DNA of 64,000 nucleotides from Rs1 sp000416275 (GCA_965243635.1 OZ251574.1:2914001-2978000); one strand, 5' to 3'. Shown: positions 26,320 through 35,992, counted from the first letter of the stretch. The notes: generated by a model not told the origin, from the letters alone. Numbers and translations are program-made.

Positions 26320-27390
26320 CATTCTCTCTGTGTTCTCTGGGGTAAGACCAAGATTTTAAAGATTTTTTCACCACAGAGGCGCTGCGCTGCACAGAGAAAA
26401 CATTAAAACCAACCAACCTAATTCTTAGCAAAACAACAATTTTCTAGGTTTTAGTCTTTTAAATCCCTCCTCTGTGACCTCTGTGCCCTCTGTGGTAAAA
26501 CTAGTCTTTTAAAGTCTTTTCTCTATAGCAGAGGCGCTGCGCTACACAGAGAAAACATTAAAACCAACCAATCTAATTCTTAGCAAAACAACAATTTTCT
26601 AGGTTTTAGTCTTTTAAGTCCCTCCTCTGTGACCTCTGTGCCCTCTGTGGTAAAACCAGTCTTTTAAAGTCTTTTCTCTATAGCAGAGGCGCTGCGCTGC
26701 ACAGAGAAAACATTAAAACCAACCAACCTAATTCTTAGCAAAATAACAATTTTCTAGGTTTTAGTCTTTTAAATCCCTCCTCTGTGACCTCTGTGCCCTC
26801 TGTGGTAAAACCAGTCTTTTAAAGTCTTTTCTCTATAGCAGAGGCGCTGCGCTGCACAGAGAAAACATTAAAACCAACCAATCTAATTCTTAGCAAAATA
26901 ACAATTTTCTAGGCTTTAGTCTTTTAAGTCCCTCCTCTGTGACCTCTGTGACCTCTGTGGTAAAACAATCTTTTAAAGTCTTTTCTCTATAGCAGAGGCG
27001 CTGCGCTGCACAGAGAAAACATTAAAACCAACCAATCTAATTCTTAGCAAAATAACAATTTTCTAGGCTTTAGTCTTTTAAGTCCCTCCTCTGTGACCTC
27101 TGTGCCCTCTGTGGTAAAACTAGTCTTTTAAAGTCTTTTCTCTATAGCAGAGGCGCTGCGCTGCATAAAGGAAAAACAAAACCATGATGACAATAGGCTG
27201 CGAGCTCAGTTTTTATGATCGTATCCTGTTCTACCAGCATTTTGCAGATTTCTAGTGATTAATTTTGAATTTAAAATCACTTGGCTGACAACTCTTCACT
27301 TTTGATTTAAGTCTTTAAGCCCCTCCTCTGTGCCCGCTGTGACCTCTGTGGTAAAACCAGTTTTTTATAGTTTTTTCACCGCCCGCTCCT
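26320..27390. repeat. Array 5: tandem 155-bp palindromic repeat
   Basis: CTCTATAGCAGAGG recurs at 26521, 26676, 26831, 26984 and 27140, giving periods of 155, 155, 153 and 156. Each unit ends CCTCTGTGACCTCTGTG...GGTAAAAC. It is a different, shorter higher-order unit than arrays 1, 3 and 6, but built from the same arms. It ends about 40 bases before the stop of the V-ATPase A gene. Confidence 0.9.
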
Positions 27391-27425
27391 GTTCTACCTA
27401 CATTCTGCTAATCTCTAGCTGTTGG

Positions 27426-29297
27426 CTAAAGATACGCTTCTTTCGCTTGAGCAGTGGTTGCGGTGAGAGCCATTTTATCTATTTGTTCCAGTAGAGAGAT
27501 GTAATCAGGGGTGCCCTCAGCGGCGTAGTTAAAGTTTTTATAGACCCCGGTTAATTCTGTGAAGTATTTCCTCGCTGCCGCTTTTGAATCGAACTGATAG
27601 CTGTTGTTGAATATGCTATGAATTTTTTTCAAGATCAATTGCTGCCGCTCAAAAGAAACACTTGAATCAACTTCATCAAAGGCGTCTTGCTGAAGGTAGA
27701 CCATATCTAGAAAAAGGGCTTTTTGCTGGATGATGAAATCATCCATGGTGACGCCTTCTTCGCCGGTGACTTGCATCATTTGCAAGACCTGATCGCCTTT
27801 AACTAAGAGTTCTTGCAGCTTTTTTACTCTTGCAACCCAGCCAGGCTCAAGATTTTTGTCATACCAAGTCGATAGCTGCGTAAGGTAGCGAGACCATGAC
27901 ATCAGAGGATCAACCGCGGGATAAAAGCGTTTGTAAGCTCTCTCTGATGACAAGCCTAAAAAGCATTTAACGGTGGATAATGTGCTTTGGGTTACCGGTT
28001 CATCAAAATTCCCCCCTGCCGGTGATACCGTTCCTATCATGGTCAAACTGCCCTTTGCCCCATCATTGGTTGCTATCACTCCCGAGCGCTCATATAGGCC
28101 TTTGATAGAGCTCTCTAGATACGCTGGAAAGCCTTCTTCTCCAGGGATTTCTTCTAATCTGCCCGATGTTTCACGCATCGCCTGTGCCCAACGCGAGGTG
28201 CTGTCGGCAATTAAGAGTACATTTAACCCCATTTGCCGATAGTACTCGCCAAGCGTTATCCCGGTAAAAATCGAGGCTTCTCGCGCGGCAACGGGCATCG
28301 AAGAGGTGTTGCAGATAATGATGGTTCTTTCCATCAGGCTGTTACCGGAACTGGGATCAATCATTTTCGGAAATTCTTGAATGGTCTCCACCACTTCTCC
28401 CGCCCTTTCACCACAGGCCACGATGATCACTATATCGACCTTTGCATTACGGGCTATCTGGTTTTGTAGCACGGTTTTACCGGCGCCAAAAGGCCCGGGG
28501 ATACAAGCGGTTCCCCCTAGCGCTATCGGGAAAAATGTATCGATGATCCGTTGATTGGTTAAAACCGGTTCATCCGGATAGAGCCTGCTAGAGCTGGTGC
28601 TTTTTAGAAGGTCAGCCGGTAGTGAGCGGCGCACCGGCCATTTTTGCGAGAGTGTGACTTGTTTTTCATTGCCAGCTTGATCGGTGATATGAGCAATAGC
28701 ATCTTGTATTCTACAGCTGCCCTTTTGTATCCATGCTACTTGGTATTTCCCGGCCCAGTTAAAAGGCACCATTATTTTATGGCTAAAGCGCCCCTCTGGT
28801 ACCGTGCCCAGCACATCGCCGGCCTTCACTTCGCTACCCACTTTAACCACCGGCGTGAACGACCATTTATCGTTGATATCTAACGCGGGGATATTTATGC
28901 CACGGGGAAGAAACGTAGCAAATTCCTCGCTTACTTTTTTCAGTGGAGCTTGTAAACCATCAAATATTTGCCCGAGCAGCCCCGGCCCCAATTCTACTGA
29001 GAGTAATTCGCCAGTTTGCAGCACACTATCACCCACAGCCACTCCCTGGGTACTTTCATACACTTGGGCATCTGCGGTATTTCCCCGCACCCTTAATACT
29101 TCAGCTTTTAAGTACTCTTGGCGACCCTGCTCATTTAAAATACTCGGTAGTATATAAATGACCTCATTTTTTACCAGGTCGGCTAGTTCTCCGTGCTTAT
29201 CCGGTACTAATTCAATCTCCACTAAATCATCTTGAACCGCCACAATCTGGGCGGTAGGATTGATGGTGGTAATCTGTGGTTTTGCCTTAACTGTCAC
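27426..29297 (-). CDS. atpA: V/A-type ATPase catalytic subunit A
   Basis: A 623-residue catalytic subunit A. P-loop GPFGAGKT, the GERAGEV segment, the DSTSRWAQAMRE motif and the long non-homologous insert (about residues 90-200) that separates V/A-type A subunits from F-type beta are all visible. It hydrolyses or makes ATP in the peripheral ring with subunit B. It is the last gene of the seven-gene operon, starting with a 4-base overlap with the DUF2764 gene. Length is slightly above the usual 580-600. No defects seen. Confidence 0.95.
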   Translation of the reverse strand: MTVKAKPQITTINPTAQIVAVQDDLVEIELVPDKHGELADLVKNEVIYILPSILNEQGRQEYLKAEVLRVRGNTADAQVYESTQGVAVGDSVLQTGELLSVELGPGLLGQIFDGLQAPLKKVSEEFATFLPRGINIPALDINDKWSFTPVVKVGSEVKAGDVLGTVPEGRFSHKIMVPFNWAGKYQVAWIQKGSCRIQDAIAHITDQAGNEKQVTLSQKWPVRRSLPADLLKSTSSSRLYPDEPVLTNQRIIDTFFPIALGGTACIPGPFGAGKTVLQNQIARNAKVDIVIIVACGERAGEVVETIQEFPKMIDPSSGNSLMERTIIICNTSSMPVAAREASIFTGITLGEYYRQMGLNVLLIADSTSRWAQAMRETSGRLEEIPGEEGFPAYLESSIKGLYERSGVIATNDGAKGSLTMIGTVSPAGGNFDEPVTQSTLSTVKCFLGLSSERAYKRFYPAVDPLMSWSRYLTQLSTWYDKNLEPGWVARVKKLQELLVKGDQVLQMMQVTGEEGVTMDDFIIQQKALFLDMVYLQQDAFDEVDSSVSFERQQLILKKIHSIFNNSYQFDSKAAARKYFTELTGVYKNFNYAAEGTPDYISLLEQIDKMALTATTAQAKEAYL

Positions 29298-29986
29298 TTA
29301 ATTTCTCCCAATGCGCTAGCGTCTGCATATTTACCTAGTGCGCTTTGCACCAGAGCTTCAAAGCGCCTTGCTGCAGCTTCGGTATTACTGTGCGACCAAC
29401 GATCAAAAATGTGCCACTTGAGAACGTAGATAACCACCGCTTCAAAATCGAAACTGTGCCTAGCCCCATGGCGCTGTAATTGACGGTAAGTCACTTGCAA
29501 AATATATCTTTCAAAGCCCAGCGGATCTTGATTATTAATTAGATTATTCGCCTCGTGCAACCAGGGCATCGCTGTACCTAGCGCAAACACCGCATCAGCC
29601 CAGTTCGCTTCAATGGTCTTGGTCCAACGACCAAAGCCCCATGGGCTAATAGGTGCTACTGCTCCCTCTTTACGCAGCCGTAACGCAGCAACAGCAGTCC
29701 TAAGCTCCAGACGTTCAGTAATAATCGCCCTAAGCGTCGGCTGCCGAATTTGAGCCAGTACCTGGCGCGCCCGCTGAATAATAGCTTCATCACTATCGTC
29801 CATGCTGTAGTGCTGCCAGGCAAACAAAGATTCAATGCTTAATAAGGTGTTGGCATCATCCGGGGTTAACGCTTTGAGGCGCTGATCTAGCCGCAGCCTC
29901 GACAGTGGCGCTTGTTTTTCAATGAACAAGCGCTCCGAGGCGGGAAAGCTGGATATCAAGGTGATATAGGCATCCTGATTACTCAT
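29294..29986 (-). CDS. DUF2764-like V-ATPase-associated protein
   Basis: A 230-residue soluble, helix-rich protein between subunits E and A. Its position matches the DUF2764 family found in V-type ATPase operons of Chlamydiae and Bacteroidetes, where it may stand in for the stalk subunit C. Visible features are ITLISSFPASERLF at the start and the segment LGFERYILQVTYRQLQRHGA. No catalytic motif is seen. It overlaps subunit A by 4 bases. Membership in the complex is well supported by position; the family name is my inference. Confidence 0.65.
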   Translation of the reverse strand: MSNQDAYITLISSFPASERLFIEKQAPLSRLRLDQRLKALTPDDANTLLSIESLFAWQHYSMDDSDEAIIQRARQVLAQIRQPTLRAIITERLELRTAVAALRLRKEGAVAPISPWGFGRWTKTIEANWADAVFALGTAMPWLHEANNLINNQDPLGFERYILQVTYRQLQRHGARHSFDFEAVVIYVLKWHIFDRWSHSNTEAAARRFEALVQSALGKYADASALGEIK

Positions 29987-29989
29987 TTT

Positions 29990-30667
29990 TTATTTAATCA
30001 CACCTTCTAATAACGCCCGAAATCTGGGCTGCATATGTTGCATTAATAACGATGTAATAGACGCTTCGGATAAATCCAAAATTATATGTTTGTCGTTAAG
30101 TTTGACCCGTATACCACTGCAGAAGTCATTGGCGGCATGCAGTGTCACCCCCTGTTGGAACATAGCTTGGGTTAGACCCAACACATATTGGGTAAGCGCG
30201 CCATTTTGCAGCTCTTCGGCTCGCTCTTCGATTGCCTGAGAACCGATCACCTCGACCGGTAAGATGATATCGATGTGTTTTTCTGTACCTATCGATTTTT
30301 TGGCTGAACCGACTATTTCTAGAATCATTTTCTCTAACATATCAGGTTGCGATAGTGAATCTGATACCAGTCGCTTTAGATCTGCTTGAAAATGGGCCAT
30401 CAGCCCTGATTTCATTGATAGAACAGCATCACGCATCGCGGTATTTAAGGCTTGTTCTCCTCCCGCCTGATATTTATCAGCCGCAAGACGGGCCTCTTTT
30501 AAATATTTATCGGCAGCTAATTTAGCTTTGGTCAGTATTTTTTCAGCTTTATGCTCCGCCTCAGCAATAATTTTCTTTGCCTGCTCTCTCCCGGAAGAAA
30601 CCCCATCTTCATGCAGTTTTTTGATTAAGGCATCGACACCTTGGGCGTTAATATCCGACTCAATCAT
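29990..30667 (-). CDS. atpE: V/A-type ATPase subunit E (peripheral stalk)
   Basis: A 225-residue subunit E. The first 100 residues are a long alanine- and lysine-rich helix (AKKIIAEAEHKAEKILTKAK), which forms the peripheral stalk. The C-terminal half is the globular domain that contacts subunits A/B, with IDIILPVE and the ending IILDLSEASITSLLMQHM. It overlaps subunit K by 4 bases. No separate subunit G (or F) gene is visible in this operon. Confidence 0.85.
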   Translation of the reverse strand: MIESDINAQGVDALIKKLHEDGVSSGREQAKKIIAEAEHKAEKILTKAKLAADKYLKEARLAADKYQAGGEQALNTAMRDAVLSMKSGLMAHFQADLKRLVSDSLSQPDMLEKMILEIVGSAKKSIGTEKHIDIILPVEVIGSQAIEERAEELQNGALTQYVLGLTQAMFQQGVTLHAANDFCSGIRVKLNDKHIILDLSEASITSLLMQHMQPRFRALLEGVIK

Positions 30668-31110
30668 TGCGGTATCCCTGCACTTATCACGAGCGCGAAG
30701 ACGAAGGCGAACACCCCAAAACCTTCGATGATTGCCGCTGGTGCCAGGGCCAAACCAAATATTTCAGGTTTTTCTTTGGCCGCGGAGATCGCAGAAGCAC
30801 AAGCTCTGCCCTGTGATATTCCGCAATACAGCAAGGCCAATCCCGCTAATATCCCGATACCGAATAGCCCACCCGCATTGTCAATGGTTACCTCCCTATT
30901 TAAGGTAAACATGATGACAATCCCATAAATTACGAAGGTCGAGGGAAAGGCTGATATTCCAACAAAGCGGCCATAGCCACTGTCCGTTTCTAACATGGCT
31001 CCGATACTTGCCTGCCCCGCAATGCAGCAACCGATGGAGCTGGCAATAGAACCGAGCGCCATCGGCGCGTATATGCCCATCCAACCTAAACCAATTACAA
31101 ACTCATTCAT
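30664..31110 (-). CDS. atpK: V/A-type ATPase proteolipid subunit K
   Basis: A 148-residue membrane protein with four helices in two hairpins, the duplicated c-ring subunit of V-type enzymes. The ion-binding carboxylate is E129 in the last helix (AAIIEGFGVFAF). No carboxylate lies in the second helix, so there is one ion site per subunit, the arrangement that favours ATP-driven pumping over synthesis. A glutamine-containing SQGRACA stretch in helix 3 is compatible with sodium binding but does not prove it. It overlaps subunit I and subunit E by 4 bases each. Confidence 0.92.
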   Translation of the reverse strand: MNEFVIGLGWMGIYAPMALGSIASSIGCCIAGQASIGAMLETDSGYGRFVGISAFPSTFVIYGIVIMFTLNREVTIDNAGGLFGIGILAGLALLYCGISQGRACASAISAAKEKPEIFGLALAPAAIIEGFGVFAFVFALVISAGIPQ

Positions 31111-32903
31111 TTTGATACCTCTTTACGGCGAAATGTTCGAAAAGCATACCCTTCCTCGGGTAAACCCCATTTAAAAAACTCAATATAATTAAGACGTAAG
31201 CCGTGTACTACACTGCTCATCATGGCAAGAGAAAAATTTAACAAATGACCGACCGCCAGAATAAATATTCCCGCTAACAAACCAATCCCCGGCTTACTTG
31301 CTATGATGTCGAAAGCTAAATTATTAAAAGTCATGGCCAGAGATGCCGACGCTAAGCCGAGCGCAAAAAGCCGCATATAACTTAGTACATCGCCAAAAGC
31401 TCCCATCACCCCAGTTAAACTTTTCACCCCATCAAAGATGCGCCAGACCCAATCTAATGGCTTGACGATTGGCCTCTCGCTGGTAAAAAAGACGATTAAG
31501 CAGAGTCCGACAATCATGATAGCTGCGCCAATGACGAACCACAGCCCTACCTGCCCACTTAGCCAGAGTGCAAGCCCACCGATAAGAATGCCGATCCACC
31601 CAAAACTTGCGACACAACTGCGCCGTCGACGAATCACTTGCATGCGCATAATATTAGCGAACACAATATGGATAATGCCGACCACAATGGAGATTTTCAT
31701 CATTAGGTCGAAGTCGTTTAAGCTAATGATTTTCAAATCGGCAAGGATCGATGCTATCGGCGGTTCCATGCCAAAGTAGCTCCCCACCATCACCCCATAA
31801 ACAATGGTGGTGCCGGCAAGAATGAGCCCCATACGACGCCACGCCTTCATTTCAACCGTCGCTGACAAGCGCTTCCAGGCGAAGAGCAGAGCTAATAAGA
31901 TCACTCCGCCATAGCCGGCATCAGCGACTATCATGCTAAAGAACAGACTAAATGAAACCATTAAAAGCAGCGTAGGATCCCAACTTCGATAACTGGGCAC
32001 TTGATAGAATAATGCCATGTCGACCCCCGCCGCCTCTTTTTCTGGCTGGATTAATAAGGTGGGTGGCTCCTCATCCCAGGCGGGTTCTTCTATTAATACG
32101 GCAAAGTTTAAGTCATCGGTATGCTGGCTAATTTCAGCCACTCTCCGATCGTGAACCCAGCCTTGTAACAGGAACATCCCGGCATCATCTCTGGTCTGCT
32201 GTTTGGCAAAATTCAATTCCGCCTGAGTTTCTGCAATGGATAGATTTTTCCGTAAAAGTGTTAAGTATCTAGTCATAGCAAGTTGCTCCGCTTGCAGTGA
32301 CTCTAATTGTACTTCTGTCTCCTCAAGCTGAATCACCAGCTCTGCCATTGGCACAGAGCCCACATGAGTACGAGGCACGGGGAGTAATGATGCATCTGGC
32401 TCATCCGCACAAATGAGTACCACAAACAGGAAGCGATTATCTGCAGAGATTAACTGCCAGGGCAATTTAATCTCATCAAGATATTTCTTATCTTTTAAAG
32501 GCAGCTGATAAAACCAGAAATGAAAACCTACCAGTTGAGAGTCATCGATAAAATCAATATTACCCCAAGGTTTTATCGCCTTGATGCGGCTTTTTAAAAA
32601 GTCACATTTATCATGGCACTCGCGGGTACTTTGTTTAAGCTTTAATACCGAGCTGACAAATTCAGCTACATTAAAATCAGCATCTTGCGATACTTGCCTG
32701 CGAGGCTTGGCCACACTGCTCAGAAATCGTAACGCCTTGTGGGCATGCTCGGCATTGCGCAGCGCTATTTTTTCAATCTCCAGCGGTTTTCCCACCAGCG
32801 GAATAATATGTAGACAGGCCAAAGCTTGTAAAAATTGCAGCGTCGACTCCTTGTCGCTCAAGCGGCCCACAATAGATATTTTTTTAAGTTGAGCAATACT
32901 CAT
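31107..32903 (-). CDS. atpI: V/A-type ATPase subunit I (a subunit)
   Basis: A 598-residue subunit I. The N-terminal 300 residues are soluble and helical, linking stalk and membrane. The C-terminal half has about seven or eight membrane helices. The conserved arginine helix is present in SYMRLFALGLASASL, and GHLLNFSLAMMSSVVHGLRLNYIEFFKWG is the standard C-terminal signature. The arginine releases ions from the proteolipid ring. It overlaps subunit D by 4 bases and subunit K by 4 bases. Confidence 0.93.
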   Translation of the reverse strand: MSIAQLKKISIVGRLSDKESTLQFLQALACLHIIPLVGKPLEIEKIALRNAEHAHKALRFLSSVAKPRRQVSQDADFNVAEFVSSVLKLKQSTRECHDKCDFLKSRIKAIKPWGNIDFIDDSQLVGFHFWFYQLPLKDKKYLDEIKLPWQLISADNRFLFVVLICADEPDASLLPVPRTHVGSVPMAELVIQLEETEVQLESLQAEQLAMTRYLTLLRKNLSIAETQAELNFAKQQTRDDAGMFLLQGWVHDRRVAEISQHTDDLNFAVLIEEPAWDEEPPTLLIQPEKEAAGVDMALFYQVPSYRSWDPTLLLMVSFSLFFSMIVADAGYGGVILLALLFAWKRLSATVEMKAWRRMGLILAGTTIVYGVMVGSYFGMEPPIASILADLKIISLNDFDLMMKISIVVGIIHIVFANIMRMQVIRRRRSCVASFGWIGILIGGLALWLSGQVGLWFVIGAAIMIVGLCLIVFFTSERPIVKPLDWVWRIFDGVKSLTGVMGAFGDVLSYMRLFALGLASASLAMTFNNLAFDIIASKPGIGLLAGIFILAVGHLLNFSLAMMSSVVHGLRLNYIEFFKWGLPEEGYAFRTFRRKEVSK

Positions 32904-33496
32904 TTCAAAGCCCGTTTTCGTTTGGCTATTTTTGATCGAACCACAGCAGCCATTTGGTCATCGCTCAAATAGATTTTAATTTTTTTAATATTTGCCGCCG
33001 CTGTCGGGATTAAAACCTTGTCAAAAAGATTAACTCTTTGGGTGATCGTCTTGGTCGCTATTTTCAGTAGAGACAGTCGCTGTTTAGCGACCTGCATGCT
33101 TAGGCGCAGCTCGAGCATAGCTTGCAGTAATCTCGCTACATCATCGACCCAATGCGGTTTGGCGATTTTTGAATAGGATTTTTTTTCAATGATTATGTTC
33201 TCTACCATTGGCAGTTTTGTGCCGACGACGTTTTCAGTTACCAGTTGGTAATCGACGAGTGTCACCAAACCTGCTAAATCAATCTCTCGATTGCTCAACA
33301 TCGGTAGATCGCGCCTAACCTGTCGGACTAATTCAGACACTCGCTCTTCCATTAGCACAATATGGCTTTGTGCCTTAGCTTTTTCTGCCATCAATTGCTG
33401 GCGTTTGAGATCCAGCGATGGCAGAAATTTTTGATAAGTTCTAAGGTTCGCAGCTTCTCTCGCAAGAGATGACTTATTGAGCTGTAAACGCGCCAT
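32900..33496 (-). CDS. atpD: V/A-type ATPase subunit D (rotor axle)
   Basis: A 198-residue subunit D, the central rotor shaft: MARLQLNKSSLAREAANLRTY at the start, long coiled-coil arms at both ends and a basic tail (KIAKRKRALK). Length is normal. It begins 23 bases inside the end of subunit B, a larger overlap than elsewhere in the operon, which suggests tight translational coupling. Confidence 0.9.
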   Translation of the reverse strand: MARLQLNKSSLAREAANLRTYQKFLPSLDLKRQQLMAEKAKAQSHIVLMEERVSELVRQVRRDLPMLSNREIDLAGLVTLVDYQLVTENVVGTKLPMVENIIIEKKSYSKIAKPHWVDDVARLLQAMLELRLSMQVAKQRLSLLKIATKTITQRVNLFDKVLIPTAAANIKKIKIYLSDDQMAAVVRSKIAKRKRALK

Positions 33497-34838
33497 TAGC
33501 GACCTCTTGGGGAAAGTATTGCGCCACTAAAGCGGGTTTCATTAGCAGTTGTTCTCGCTCAAAGCATTCCGCCAAGGTCTGCCAGCAAAGATCTAATGCC
33601 TCCTCTAGCGGAATCGAGACATTAATATCCATGAAACGGGTGCGAAATAAATCGCCAAATTTCAAAAGTTGTTGGTCATACTCTGACAAATCAAAGGCCA
33701 TCGCCTGCTTTTGCGCCGCATCACTGGCATCCGAATAGAAGCGGATCATGGTATTCATAATTTGGCTATGATCTTCTCTAGTCACTTTGCCGATAACATT
33801 TTGTTTAAGCCTGGAAAGGCTGCCAAAGGGGTCCAGTTTTCCATCATGGAGGTAAAATTGCCCCTCGGTAATATACCCCGTATTATCGGGAACAGGATGG
33901 GTGACGTCATTACCCGGCATTGTCGTCACAGATAAAATAGTCACTGATCCACCATTGGCATAATTACAGGCTTTCTCGTAGCGCCGTGCCAACTGGCTGT
34001 ACAAATCGCCCATATAGCCACGGTTAGACGGCACTCGCTCCTGACTGATGCCAATTTCTTTCATCGCATCGGCATAAGCGGTCATGTCCGTTAATAAAAC
34101 CAAGACTCGCTTGCCCTCCTCCACCGCAAATTTTTCAGCGACAGCCAGTGCCATATCTGGCACTAATAAACGCTCCACCAAAGGGTCGGAAGCTTGATTG
34201 ACGAACATCACCGTTCGGGAAAAAACGCCCGCATCTTCAAAGGATTTTCGAAAGGTATAGTAGTCATCAAAATTTAACCCCAGCCCACCAAAAACCACAA
34301 TATCTGCATCGGCTTGGATGCCAATGCGCGCTAAAAACGGATTGTAAGCTTCTCCTGATACAGAAAATATTGGAATTTTTTGACTTTCGACCAAACAGTT
34401 AAAAACATCAATCATCGGCACATCTGTGCGGATCATTTTATTTGGCACCAAGCGCTCAACAGGATTAACTGAGGGCCCGCCAAGGGTTATCTTTGGATCG
34501 AACGACAGGTCTGGTCCACCATCAATAGGCTCGCCAGAACCATCAAAAATTCTCCCTAGTATATTGGGAGAGAAGGTCACCTGCATGGAGTGGCCAAGAA
34601 AACTGGCGGTTGCCGCCGTTGAGATGCCTTTCGTCCCAGAAAACACTTGTAAGGTGATGACCTCGCGGTCGATATTAATCACTTGGGCGAGAGACTTCTT
34701 TTCATCAGTGCTTTGCACCACCGCTAAATCACCAAAACGAACCACAGTTTCAGCGCCCTCGACCAAGGGAACCTGTATTTTTAGCGTGTCACCGACAATT
34801 TCCAAGACACGCGAATATTTTATAAGACCGCCAGCCAT
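33474..34838 (-). CDS. atpB: V/A-type ATPase regulatory subunit B
   Basis: A 454-residue subunit B, the non-catalytic nucleotide-site subunit. It lacks a P-loop, as expected, and shows the family signature PGNDVTHPVPDNTGYITEGQ plus DIVVFGGLGLNFDDYYTFRK. It is the first gene of the operon on this strand. The common bacterial order places A before B; here A is last, so the operon is permuted. The promoter must lie in the 34840-35050 spacer or upstream of arcC. Confidence 0.95.
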   Translation of the reverse strand: MAGGLIKYSRVLEIVGDTLKIQVPLVEGAETVVRFGDLAVVQSTDEKKSLAQVINIDREVITLQVFSGTKGISTAATASFLGHSMQVTFSPNILGRIFDGSGEPIDGGPDLSFDPKITLGGPSVNPVERLVPNKMIRTDVPMIDVFNCLVESQKIPIFSVSGEAYNPFLARIGIQADADIVVFGGLGLNFDDYYTFRKSFEDAGVFSRTVMFVNQASDPLVERLLVPDMALAVAEKFAVEEGKRVLVLLTDMTAYADAMKEIGISQERVPSNRGYMGDLYSQLARRYEKACNYANGGSVTILSVTTMPGNDVTHPVPDNTGYITEGQFYLHDGKLDPFGSLSRLKQNVIGKVTREDHSQIMNTMIRFYSDASDAAQKQAMAFDLSEYDQQLLKFGDLFRTRFMDINVSIPLEEALDLCWQTLAECFEREQLLMKPALVAQYFPQEVANGAFTAQ

Positions 34839-34886
34839 TTAAATTTCCTTTTGCTTACTTTGCAGTGCTGCTAATTATCATGAGAG

Positions 34887-35062
34887 AGCTCTGCATAACT
34901 TACCCAGAGGGTATGATAACTGCGCTAGATAATACCGCGTTAAAAACCAGCTCAACATGCTCATTCACACCAGTAATACCCATAAAAGAGGGCACACTGA
35001 CTCCGCTATCTCGCCGGTTTTTACTTTGTCTTACCATCGCTCGCAACGTTATGCAGAGGTCT
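34887..35062. repeat. MITE-like family 1, full-length copy, fused to end of arcC
   Basis: A 176-base element with ends AGCTCTGCATAACT (34887-34900) and GTTATGCAGAGGTCT (35048-35062). Its interior on the minus strand aligns clearly with the element at 52728-52888 (shared TATTACTGGTGT and GCATGTTGAGC). Its right end overlaps the arcC coding end: the last three codons and the stop of arcC (35049-35051) are element sequence. It fills the whole spacer between arcC and the ATPase operon. Confidence 0.88.
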
Positions 35063-35990
35063 CATAGAACTCAACTTGCGTTGCGTCCGCGGTAATGGTG
35101 GTGCCTTTGTTGCCGGCAATAATATCCGACAAGTCTGCCAGTGCTCCAATAGCCGCAGTCTTTCCGGTCGCCTCAACAAAATGACAGGCGGCATCTACCT
35201 TGGGGCCCATCGACCCTGCGGCAAAAGCATACTCTCTCATTAACGCCGGTGGCGCACGACGAATCGCTTTTTGCTGCTCTTCACCCCAATGAAGGTAAAC
35301 CGCATCAGCATCGGTAGCCGAGATAAACAAATCTGCCTCCACCTCTCTTGAGAGAAGTTCAGTAGCCAAGTCTTTGTCGATCACCGCCTCTATCCCTCTG
35401 AGCATTCCATCTTTATCATAAGCGGTGGGTATACCGCCGCCGCCAGCGCAAATCACTACGGTGTTCTTTTCAATTAACCATTTAATGGGACGAATTTGAA
35501 AAATACGCTTGGGCAGAGGAGAAGCGACAACTCTGCGCCACTTGTCACCATCGGCTTTAATCTCCCATTTTTTTTCAGCGGCTAGTCGCTGTGCTTCTTC
35601 CCTCTCATAAACGGGACCGACGAACTTGGTTGGATCAGCGAAGGCCGGATCATCTGCATCCACTTCAATCATGGTTAAGATAGTCGCCAGTGGCGTCTCC
35701 TCAGGCAAAATATTGCCGAGTTCCCGCTCTATCATATAACCGATCATACCTTCTGTTTCAGCCCCTAAAACATCCAGGGGAAAGGCTTCTTCAGGCTTAT
35801 AAGCATTAGCTTGCAAGGCGAGAAGCCCCACCTGGGGGCCGTTACCATGAGTGATCACCAGTTGATGTGTTTGGGCTACCTCAGCCAATGCTTTGGCGGC
35901 AATTACCGTATTTTCTCGCTGATTTTCTACAGTCAATGCCTGCCCGCGCTTCAGTAAAGCATTACCTCCGAGCGCAATTACTACCCTCAT
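35049..35990 (-). CDS. arcC: Carbamate kinase
   Basis: A 313-residue carbamate kinase, the last step of the arginine deiminase pathway: carbamoyl phosphate plus ADP gives ATP, ammonia and carbon dioxide. Family motifs include VVIALGGNALLKRGQ, ITHGNGPQVGLLALQ, VVICAGGGGIPTAY and AAGSMGPKVDAACHFVEATGK. It starts 2 bases after arcB. The final residues (T-S-A and the stop) come from a family 1 MITE, so the native C-terminus has been replaced by an insertion. The catalytic core is unaffected. Confidence 0.95.
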   Translation of the reverse strand: MRVVIALGGNALLKRGQALTVENQRENTVIAAKALAEVAQTHQLVITHGNGPQVGLLALQANAYKPEEAFPLDVLGAETEGMIGYMIERELGNILPEETPLATILTMIEVDADDPAFADPTKFVGPVYEREEAQRLAAEKKWEIKADGDKWRRVVASPLPKRIFQIRPIKWLIEKNTVVICAGGGGIPTAYDKDGMLRGIEAVIDKDLATELLSREVEADLFISATDADAVYLHWGEEQQKAIRRAPPALMREYAFAAGSMGPKVDAACHFVEATGKTAAIGALADLSDIIAGNKGTTITADATQVEFYETSA

Positions 35991-35992
35991 GT

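Noticed and set aside
15650..27390. Integron cassette array with attC sites
   Set aside because: Toxin-antitoxin cassettes sit between palindromic repeats, but I see no conserved GTTRRRY/RYYYAAC core at the arms, cassettes lie on the minus strand with internal promoters, and no integrase gene is present.
28804..29157. 117-codon plus-strand frame inside ATPase subunit A
   Set aside because: Antisense shadow of a strongly conserved gene; the same applies to other opposite-strand frames inside the ATPase, arc and helicase genes.
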